Assembly (NCBI RefSeq): GCF_023159225.1
Contig: NC_063172.1
Location: 45,079,832-45,143,831 of the forward strand
DNA from: Perognathus longimembris pacificus
Taxonomy: Eukaryota; Chordata; Mammalia; Rodentia; Heteromyidae
Direction: 5' to 3'
DNA: 64,000 nucleotides
Program-made: the position numbers and the translations under genes
In this document: in pieces, positions 55,931-64,000 of the stretch
Numbering within the stretch: the first letter of the stretch is position 1
How the letters are laid out: the number at the start of each line of letters is the position of its first letter
The notes under the pieces: generated by a model
What the model saw: only the letters and a program-made list of their open reading frames with translations
Told to the model about the DNA's origin: nothing
Databases searched by the model: none

Positions 55931-57410
55931 TGTACCATTAACATTCACTGAAAGCACTTGATTTTTGCCTACATTTCTTCCAACATGCTAAGCTCCATAG
56001 ATGAAGGAACAATGTTTGTCTTGCTTACTGTCTTATCTGCCATGGTTAATGTGCTCCCTGCCAAGTGTAACCAAATATATCTTGAGTACAAGGACTACTC
56101 CATGAAAGAACTGAAACACACTATTATCTACTTCCATGGATTACTCATTAGCACAAGGTGACTCATTCATACATTTGTATCCATTCAGCCAAGATAAATT
56201 GGTTGCCCTCTCTGTGAAGAGGTACACCATGATATTAATTGATGATGTGCTCATGAATAAGGCAAAGCCAGAACCCTTGAGGAGTTTATATATGTTCTAG
56301 TAGAGACACAATCATCTTCTAACTAGAAATGTGAGTTTCAGATAATGATATGTATGATCTTTTGTATGAGACTTTTACCTAGAGTGGCCAGGGAAGATAT
56401 CACTCAAGCATAAATCACTAGGATCCTATCAACATTACTTAAGGCCTAGTCACTTATCTAAATGATATAAGTCCTGAGAAATCATTGTATTGCTAGCTGT
56501 GAGGACAGGTATTATCAATTTCCCTTGCTTGTATTTAGGATCACATGCCTTTCTGAAGAAATCAAGGAAAGAAGAGGGGTGGAGGGGAGGAAAGAATTTC
56601 ATCCCAAGATTAAATAGCCTTCCACTTCTGAGGCCAAAGATACATATTATGTGTGTTAAAGAGAAGGTCAAAGGCAGGGTCTTGTCTAAAAGGAGACAGC
56701 ACTGGAAAGAATTGCTCTACATCCCACAAGGACAGCCTTCCAAGTCTTTTATGTTCAAAAAAAAGTGCTGAATTATTCATTTGGCTGCCCTTGTTTATGT
56801 TTCCAGATCCAACATTCTCAACCACTGCTGTTCCTGAAATCCACCTGGGATTCATTGATGGGATTGTTAAACTGAGCATCCTGATATCCTAGGAAAACCA
56901 TGGTGACTTTCCCACACTCTGTCCTCCCTCCACCACGGGAACTCCAGAACATCAGACTGTCCCTTTAGAACTGGCTTGCATCAGAATGGAAGTGATGGCT
57001 ACTTTGAATTCTTCAAGTCCAGAGACATTCTAGAAATTAATATCATATGTCTTTATATCCTGTGTTAACAACTCTTTGAAGAAGAAAAATATATAAAACT
57101 TGCTTAACGTTAGTAGAGCAGAAATGTTGGGGCTTCTGTTAGCGTTTAGTTTACTTTTAGTGTTGGTTAAATAGGATCTGTTTACAACTTGAATGTACTT
57201 GTCTTTCAATGGATGAGTTAAGGAAAGGCAGAGGCTATATCGGGCGAGTGAAAGAGGGATGGGTGGAAGCTGACAGTGCCCTGATGAAGACTCCATTGAG
57301 GAAGGAGAACTAGCTTCTACATTAGCAGTTCTATCTGTTCCTGAACGATGGGGAGAGTGAGGTCCAGGCACAGCATGAGCTAGAGGAGCAACTGGGGTAC
57401 AAAACCAAGG
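55931..57410. other. Mostly unique; L2-like fragment near 55990-56060
   Basis: 'ctaagctccatagatgaaggaacaatgtttgtcttgcttactgtcttatctgccatgg' resembles the L2 3' end. Nothing else was recognised. Confidence 0.4.
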
Positions 57411-57590
57411 GAGAAGGCTTGTGCTTGTAATCCTAAATACTCAGGAGTCAGAGATATCAGGATTGAGGCAGCCACAGCCTCCTGGAGATTCATATTCAAC
57501 TAATCAGCAAAAAGCTAGAAGTGGACCTTAAACAACCAAAAAAATCTAAGAAAGTACATGAAGTCCTGAGTTCAAGAACCCACCCCACCC
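57411..57590 (+). mobile_element. Dimeric SINE, heavily diverged
   Basis: 'ggcttgtgcttgtaatcctaaatactcaggagtcagag' starts a 7SL-like monomer. 'tagaagtgg' and 'gtcctgagttcaagaaccc' mark the remains of the right monomer. Confidence 0.6.
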
Positions 57591-58166
57591 CAAAAGCAAG
57601 GGAGTAGGCACTCAGGAAGACAAGGACAGAGAGAACTACTCACAGCACCCTAGTTCATCATCTGGTGCTGAGTAACTGAATTCTAGTAGGACAGCCAATG
57701 CAGCAAGAGGGTCTTAGATATTGGGATGCAGCCCCCAATATTAGACTGGTCAGTCTCCAGACCTGTAACACAAAGAGATGTGTACGGCTGGCAAGTGACT
57801 CAGTCTGTGGTATTCTGTAACATCAAGCACAAAATAAACAAGCCAAAGTCTCAGGCGAGGTGATAGAAGAAATGGGAATGTCACAGGGGAAAAAAGCCAT
57901 CTCAAATCTATGGCCACACTAATGTGGTGGGCGTGGGGGTGTGGTGAAGACAGGATTCATGGAAGATGACTTGGTCCTGAGCCTGCTGGTGACATGGCTA
58001 ACAGGAACAGCCATAGGGGAAAAGCCCAGAAGTATTATCTGGGGAATAAAGGCCTTGGGAATTATTTCAAGAAGAAAACAAAATGAGAGCAAAAAGCTGA
58101 AGACTGCACCCTTGGAATTCCATGAAGGATGGTAGAAAGAGGGAGAAGAGTGATCAAGAACAAGAA
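57591..58166. other. Unique sequence, no gene recognised
   Basis: No exon or repeat was recognised. Confidence 0.35.
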
Positions 58167-58420
58167 AGAGCTGGGCACTGGTGGCTCACACCTGCAATCC
58201 TAGCTACCCAGGAGTCTGAGATCTCAGAATCGCAGTTCAAAGCCAGCCCAGGCAGGTAAGTCCATGAGATGTACCTCCAATTAACCACAAAAAAAAAAAG
58301 AAAACAGAAGTGGAGCTGTGGCTCAAAGTGGTAGAGTGGTAGAGGGGTAAACAATAGCAGTTTAGGGACAGAGCCAGGCCCTGAGTTCAAACTCCACAAT
58401 TTCAAAAAAAAAAAAAAAAG
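58167..58420 (+). mobile_element. 7SL-like/tRNA-like dimeric SINE
   Basis: It begins 'agagctgggcactggtggctcacacctgcaatcctagctacccagg'. The right monomer is 'gtggagctgtggctcaaagtggtagagtgg...aggccctgagttcaaactcc', with an internal A run and a 16-A tail. It is the best complete example of this dimer type in the window. Confidence 0.92.
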
Positions 58421-60162
58421 AATTAGAACATGGGAATGACTCAGGCCACAGCAAGAGATGGATTTCAGGGTCTTTGAGAGGTTGTTTTGGCTTCTATGAA
58501 CAACATATCTGTAGATACTTCACTTGGCCATCAGTCAGTCCATTGAAAGACAAGTCAGCTTCCTTTGTTGAAAAAGCTTGCTAGGTTCAGATTTGGTCTC
58601 CACAGTGACTGTAATAATCATATCTTGAGCATCCTTTCTTTTCCCCAATTGCTGTGGCTCTCACATTATTCCCACCACAAAGCGAAGGAGAGAGAAATCT
58701 CCCCACCTCCACCTGGGAAAGGAGGCCTGCAACCACAGCCTTAGGGGTGTGCTGGGGCGGGACTGGAAAGAACTTCTTCCACTTTCTCCTGGCACATAAG
58801 GGAGCACTTGTAGATAGAACTTAGGAAGAAGGCAGCTCCCTCTCCCCTCCCCTCCCCTCCCATCCTCTGTCCTTTCCTCTCCAACCTCCTCTCCTCTCTC
58901 CCCAATTCTCTCCCCCCAGTCTCTTTCCCCCTCAGTCTCCCTGCCCCTCCCCTTTTCCTTTCCTTCCCCTTCTCCTACCCCTCCTCTCTTCTTCCCCTTC
59001 CCTCTCCCTGGGTCTGGAATCTCCAGAGCTAACATTTACAACATTTAAGTTGATTTTAAAGGCAAATCTGGCACAGACTCTTAGGACTGAACTCTGCAAA
59101 TGCCCTGCCAGTTCTCATCCCTATCTCAGCCAGAGCTCTCCAGAAGCAGAGCCCCAGGCAAAGCCTTATTAGGAAGGAAAAGAGGAGAGAGGCGGTGAAG
59201 AAAGATAGCTGGTGTCAAGCATGCTGACTTCTCAATTTCAAAGGCTCCCCTTGGCGGGGATGCCTCTGTCCCCACAGGAACCAGAACACATGTGTCTACA
59301 GGTGTCCTCTCTCACTGGTAGGAGGTTCACCCCACAGGGCATGAGCCCCACACTTGATCTCACAGTAGAATGAGGAGGAGGGGGAGGCTGTACATTAGGG
59401 CAGCATGCTCTTCTAAAGTTGCCAGGAATCCTTGAGAAAATGTTTGAGGTAGTAGTAGATCAAGGGGTGGAAGGTGCTGGGGACAGGTGAGGTGAGGAGA
59501 ATTCAGATGGCTCATGACACATGTCTAACACAAGGAGACACCAAAAACTGGTTTTCTAGAACTTTCTTCCATACTTGTCTAGGTGACTACCTGCCAAGCC
59601 TTCTGGGGAGCATCTTCCTTCATCTGGACAATTTTTCTTACAGGGAGAGAGTTGAATTTACAAAGAGAAAAATCCCATGGACATGTAAACCTGGAAGGGT
59701 TCTGAGATTCCAGTACCTTCTCTCTACCAGGCTTTGTTGAGCACACTAGAGCTATCCTGGTGACATTTCAGCTTCCACTCATACCTCTTCATTCACTTGG
59801 AGTTATCCTGTTCATCTCATTTCAACACTTCAGATTCAGTCTTATTCATTTCACCATTCTCACCAAGCCTGGTCACACAGAAGCATTCCTGGGGCCTGCT
59901 CTCTTCTCCTTGACACTTCTTGCTTCTGCTGTTCTCTTTGCAAGGCTTTGGCTCTTTGTTCCTTGGTGGTGGCTCTCACTGAGAAGGCTCATAACCCTGG
60001 AGTCAGCCAGCAGGAGCGGACTCTGTTTTCTGTACCTCTAGGAATGGAAGCTCGGAAGTGACAGCCCTTCTCGGCCTCTCCTTGCCCAGATCACCATTCA
60101 TCATTTGCTTTCCCAAGATTCTCTCTCAAGCCCTAACCAGAAGTTAAGATGTCAGCCTCAAG
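58421..60162. other. Unique sequence with a long pyrimidine tract
   Basis: The strand is C/T-rich at about 58830-59010. Long Arg/Glu/Gly frames on the minus strand there are artefacts. No exon was recognised. Confidence 0.45.
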
Positions 60163-60362
60163 AGTGAACAAATGGAGCTGTGGTACTCACTAGACACTAG
60201 GTTGAAAATGAACTATACAACTTGTGGGTGGAAATGGGAGGGAAAAACTGGGAGAGAGCCAGGGAAGGGCTGACATTGTCCAAAAAGGAATGTACTCATT
60301 ACATGCATTATGAAACTGTAACCCCCCATACATGGCCTTTATAATAGAAATTTAAAAATGTA
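60163..60362 (+). mobile_element. L1 3' UTR tail, 5'-truncated
   Basis: 'gtgaacaaatggagctgtggtactcactagacactaggttgaaaatg' through 'ccatacatggcctttataatagaaatt' matches the L1 tails at 18.6 and 49.5 kb. A SINE has inserted right behind its A-rich end. Confidence 0.75.
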
Positions 60363-60367
60363 CCAAG

Positions 60368-60578
60368 GGCTGGGAATATGGCCTAGTGGCAAGAGTGCTT
60401 GCCTCATATACATGAAGCCCCGAGTTCAATTCCCCAGCACCACATATACAGAAAACGGCCAGAAGTGGTGCTGTGGCTCAAGTGGCAGAGTGCTATCCTT
60501 GAGCAAAAAGAAGCCAGACACAGTGCTTAGGCCCTGAGTTCAAGCCCCAGGACTGACAAAAAAGTAGCAAAAAAAAGG
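60368..60578 (+). mobile_element. IDL-Geo-type dimeric SINE
   Basis: It is complete: 'ggctgggaatatggcctagtggcaagagtgcttgcctc' in the left monomer, 'ggtgctgtggctcaagtggcagagtgctatcc' in the right. The A tail is interrupted by GTAGC. Confidence 0.93.
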
Positions 60579-63075
60579 AGGTAAGGGGTGTCATAAGGTG
60601 TGAGCTTCAGCTTTCCATCCTTACCAGAATCCAGAAATCACTCCATTTCAGCATGTCATATGATTGACAATACTCAGTCAGCTGGCCGTTGTTCTCTGAA
60701 CTTACCATGTAGAAAAATAGAGGTTTTTGTTTTCAACTCCAACAAGAGGAGGAAGGAAAAAAGAAACAAGAAGCTTTAACTGGGGCCTCTCTTCATTCTG
60801 TCACTCCAATTTCTCTAATCAGTTACTGCTTTGTTTTACTTTAGCAACTCATGCTTTTGGGGGTGACTTTGCAGCTTCTGTGAGTTGTTGTCCATTGTTC
60901 AAATGTTTTCTTGTTTTGTTGAGGCAGTTTTGTTGCTTGTTTCTTTATCATTTAGTTCATGTCCAGGCAGCTCCCCAGATTTTGCTGTTGGTCTGTTAAC
61001 CATCACATCCATGTTCTTGGCAGGCGAACTGAAGCTATAAGAGTCCCTGATACCTTTTCTGGAATGTTCTGGGAAGATCACATATCCCCCTCTGCTGAGG
61101 TCAGAATCCAGCCCCAAGGCCCACTGACAGAGGCAGCCCTTGGCTGAGTCCAATGAGTTGGTGATGGAGAAGACTAAAAGTCTCCAACATGTCCAGAGAG
61201 AGTGATAATTCCAAACCATTTCCTTTTCGAGTACTACACAAGTTTTTAATATTAGTTTTCTCTAAAAAAAAAACACTGGATACTTGTTAAAGAGGGAGAA
61301 ACAAAGACAAACACAAAGAGCTCCCCATACCTATCCATGGGAACAAACCTTCCAGGTATGTGTCCCCTACATACTTTTCTATATGTGAAAAGACGACTTT
61401 TCTCTAAGATGAGTATCGATAAATCTTAGGTCTGAGTCTTCATAAATAGCTAATTTGAGATCAAGACATGGTACACAGTAATCATGGTAATTCCCGCGTT
61501 TGTAAGATTAACGTAAGAGGATTGAAGTTAAGTGAGTTTGAAGTTAACCCGTGCTACATAGCAAGACCTCACCTCAAGAAAAAAATAGCTAATTTAGGGA
61601 GATAGCCAAGAGTTACTTCTTTGAAACATACCATGATTAATTTAAGCAGTCTACCTATTGTTTGATGTAGAGAAATTTTAACTAATTCTGTTTTGCTAAG
61701 CATTTAAGATATTATTTCCAATCCCTTATTATCATATATGACATAAAGCTGGAATGATTTTTTTAAACTTAATTTCAAAAAATCAAAATATCAGAAGAAT
61801 AAGAAAAACACTCAGTACATTTTTAAAAGGCAAGGGAGACAAAACATGCCAAACAAATATATTAAAGGTTGCAAAACCTCCTGACAGTCTGCCAGGATAA
61901 TTAACAAATGAAAAATCAATGACTACAAAGCATTCATTTTTGACCAAAATTATCTAATTGGCCAATTTCTCTTTGCTCAAATTACTTTTGCAAAGATTGC
62001 TTTCAGACAAATCACCTGGAGCTTTGTTGACTAATTAAATTCTCTTAGAGGCATTTGAGGTGACCCATGTGGCATCATTTTAAAGCAGAGTTAGGGTAAA
62101 GTTAGCAGAATGTACTACCGCTCTTCCAGTCCAAATAGTAAAAGAATCTATGGAACACAGATTTTTTTAAAAAAATTAAATGTTATTATAAAGATTATGT
62201 ACAGAAAAATTGCAGTTTTGTAAGTCAGGTAAAGAGTACCTTTCTTTTTGGACAACAGAAGCAGGCACTTTTATTTCTTCATGCTATGTGTTTTGCTCAA
62301 ATAGGATACTAAAAAGTGTGATGCATGTCCTCAGAATAATCAACAGCAATGTTATGATATTCCTCAGAGGTGAGATGAGAGTGCTGGTCAGTAAACCTCC
62401 CCAGACCTGAGTTATTAGAAAGAGCAGGTTTTCAAGAGTCAGGCCCTTTATTCCCAGGCCAGAGAGAGAAGGAAAGTGGGGGAGAGCAGACACCTGCTTT
62501 CCCTTAGGATTTCTCAGAAGCTAAAATAAGTGTGACTCTTGTGCTCATGTGCCCTGATTCTTCTTTCCAAGGGTCTCTTTCCTTGCAAGGCAATAAAATA
62601 ACATCTTAAAGTAATAGCCTGGCTTTGTTATCCTTTTCTGCCTTAATTTCATTAACTTTAGCAATACAGTCCTCTCCAGAGGCAACCAGAAGTCAGTAAC
62701 AAGGAAAGAAAGACCCATCTGAGTCCCATTCATCCAAGCCACCCAGCTGAGCTTGGTGGAACATGCCCCCCCCCCCCCCCCAGCACAGCCCATCCATTCA
62801 AGTCCCCTTAAGGGCTTCACCCTGTAGAGAGGCTGTGACAATCAGACAGGAAACTGTTAAAGCAACAAGATTTTTTTTTAGGACCATAATCTTTTCCAAA
62901 ATCCATGTCATTCTTTCTGGTATTTTAAGTGGGGCATTTGGAATATAATTAAGCATTTTCTAGATTGGAATCATCTTATGGAACATCGTTTTAAACATTT
63001 ATAGAGAGCCAATTTCTTGTTCTGGGCATTGTGCTAAGGGGATACAAACATGAATAAGGCAAAACCTCAGGGCAA
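60579..63075. other. Mostly unique; weak B1-like remnant; poly(C) run
   Basis: Around 61487-61590 'gtttgaagttaacccgtgctacatagcaagacctcacctcaag' resembles the end of a B1-type SINE. A run of 16 C is at 62766-62781. Around 62990-63065 there are L2/MIR-like words. No exon was recognised. Confidence 0.4.
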
Positions 63076-63308
63076 ACCAGGTGATAGAGGCTCACACCTG
63101 TAATCCCAGCTACTCAGAAGGTTGACGTCCAAAGATTGTGGTTTGAGGCCAGCCCAGACAGGAGGGTCTTAACTCCAGCTAACCAGCAAAAAGCTGGAAG
63201 TAGAGGTGTGGCTCAAGTGGTAGATTGCCAGTCTTGAGTGAAAAAAAGCTAAGGAACAATGTCTAGGGCCTGAGTTCTAGTCCTGGTACTTGGAAAGAAA
63301 AAACAAAA
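63076..63308 (+). mobile_element. 7SL-like/tRNA-like dimeric SINE
   Basis: 'ggtgatagaggctcacacctgtaatcccagctactcagaagg' is the left monomer. 'ggtgtggctcaagtggtagattgccagtcttgag...gggcctgagttctagtcc' is the right monomer, with an A-rich tail. Confidence 0.85.
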
Positions 63309-63316
63309 CATAAAAC

Positions 63317-63905
63317 TGTCGGGCTGTCGGGCTCAGGTCACCTCCCCTGGTGTGGGGATCAAGGCTCAGCTACGCTTCTCACCACTCCCTTTCTCACCCT
63401 CTCTCCTGGTCACCCAGCCGGCAGGTAAGGCCAAGATGGGGCGGGGGAGCCAGCACTGACCTCACGTACATGCGGCCGAATGAGAACGCTTACCCACCTC
63501 CTTACCAGTAAAGAAAGCCAGGCATACTCGGACCTCGGAGAAGCTTCAAGAGTTATCTGATTTATTAAGGCAGGGGTAAAGGGAAGTGATAGGAAGGGAG
63601 GGCGATCGGCCAGGACGCTGATAGGCTGGGAGCTTATCACATGACCCCCTCATGAGCTAACGTCACTTGAAAGCGCCGCGCCAGAGAGAGACTGGGGGGC
63701 ACCTGGGCTGGCAAGAAAGTTGGGGGCTGGGTGCAAAGCCGGTTCTTCTGGTTCCGGACCCAGAGAATTGTGGCCTGCTTCCGCATCCCCCAGGGCTGGG
63801 GTGAAGGGCGGCGTCTCGGGTATGCTCTCCAATGCCCTTCACCCTGAAGTCCATAAAGCTGGACCCCAACATCTGGCAAAGAATTCTCAGTCTGATAAGA
63901 GAAAC
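63317..63905 (-). repeat. Probable ERV LTR, family unknown
   Basis: On the minus strand it ends in a tandem GCCCGACA GCCCGACA. It has AATAAA (plus TTTATT at about 63562-63567) and a GC-rich body with a CRE-like half-site (plus AACGTCAC near 63660). The start is uncertain and may lie near 63905. I see no clear TATA box or flanking duplication. The end resembles the CCCGACA end of the LTR at 34.0-34.5 kb. Confidence 0.45.
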
Positions 63906-64000
63906 AGACACCTCATTACCTAGGCACAAAATGTCTTGATAACTAGATGAATTGTGAAAAGGGTGTTTTGGGACTAGGGAAAGTAATGCAAATTTATCAA

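Noticed and set aside
58661..59035. 124-codon Arg/Glu/Gly-rich minus-strand frame
   Set aside because: It is the complement of a polypyrimidine tract and has no other support.

Overview
This is vertebrate nuclear DNA from a rodent. It has no operons, no compact genes and no long conserved reading frames. Instead it is packed with mammalian interspersed repeats: dimeric SINEs, L1 fragments, MaLR LTRs, MIR and L2 relics, MER5-like remnants, microsatellites and endogenous retroviral (ERV) elements. The youngest SINE is a dimer. Its left half is ID-like (tRNA-Ala type) and its right half is a second tRNA-like monomer. That matches my memory of IDL-Geo, a SINE restricted to Geomyoidea (kangaroo rats, pocket mice, pocket gophers), so I infer a heteromyid or geomyid rodent. 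No host protein-coding exon could be recognised. The window looks intergenic or intronic apart from one CpG island.

Layout. 1-8.28 kb is mostly old or unique sequence with a SINE tail, a microsatellite, MIR, an L1 3' end and a MER5-like relic. 8.28-13.4 kb is a CpG-rich promoter-like region split in two by an inserted provirus (copy A, 8993-12480, CTCC target duplication). 13.6-21.2 kb holds SINEs, an LTR, MaLR LTRs and an L1 with an inverted 5' part and a second L1 tail nested in it. 21.2-28.8 kb is mostly unclassified, with SINEs and an MLT1-like LTR carrying a long pyrimidine tract. 28.8-30.3 kb is an L1 3' UTR interrupted by a retrocopied ERV transcript with poly(A) and a 15-bp target duplication (copy C). 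30.3-39.5 kb holds SINEs, a second type of LTR (33977-34483), an L2 fragment and a MaLR LTR. 39502-44597 is a second provirus of the copy A family (copy B, TGCC target duplication) with a degraded integrase. 44.6-54 kb holds SINEs and a twin-primed L1 tail. 53914-54249 is a solo LTR of the same ERV family (GACA duplication), beside an L1 ORF2 fragment (about 54.39-55.93 kb). The rest is mostly unique sequence with SINEs and a probable minus-strand LTR at the right edge.

The main biological story is the ERV family. Copies A and B have good LTRs, a tRNA-Pro-type primer binding site, a polypurine tract and exact 4-bp target duplications, yet they lack nearly all of gag, pol and env. Between a short gag start and a pol 3' remnant they share non-coding sequence that contains a host SINE at the same place. 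Copy C, a relative mobilised by L1, carries the SINE at the same place too. This is the signature of a non-autonomous retroviral element that captured a SINE before it spread and moved using proteins supplied by others.
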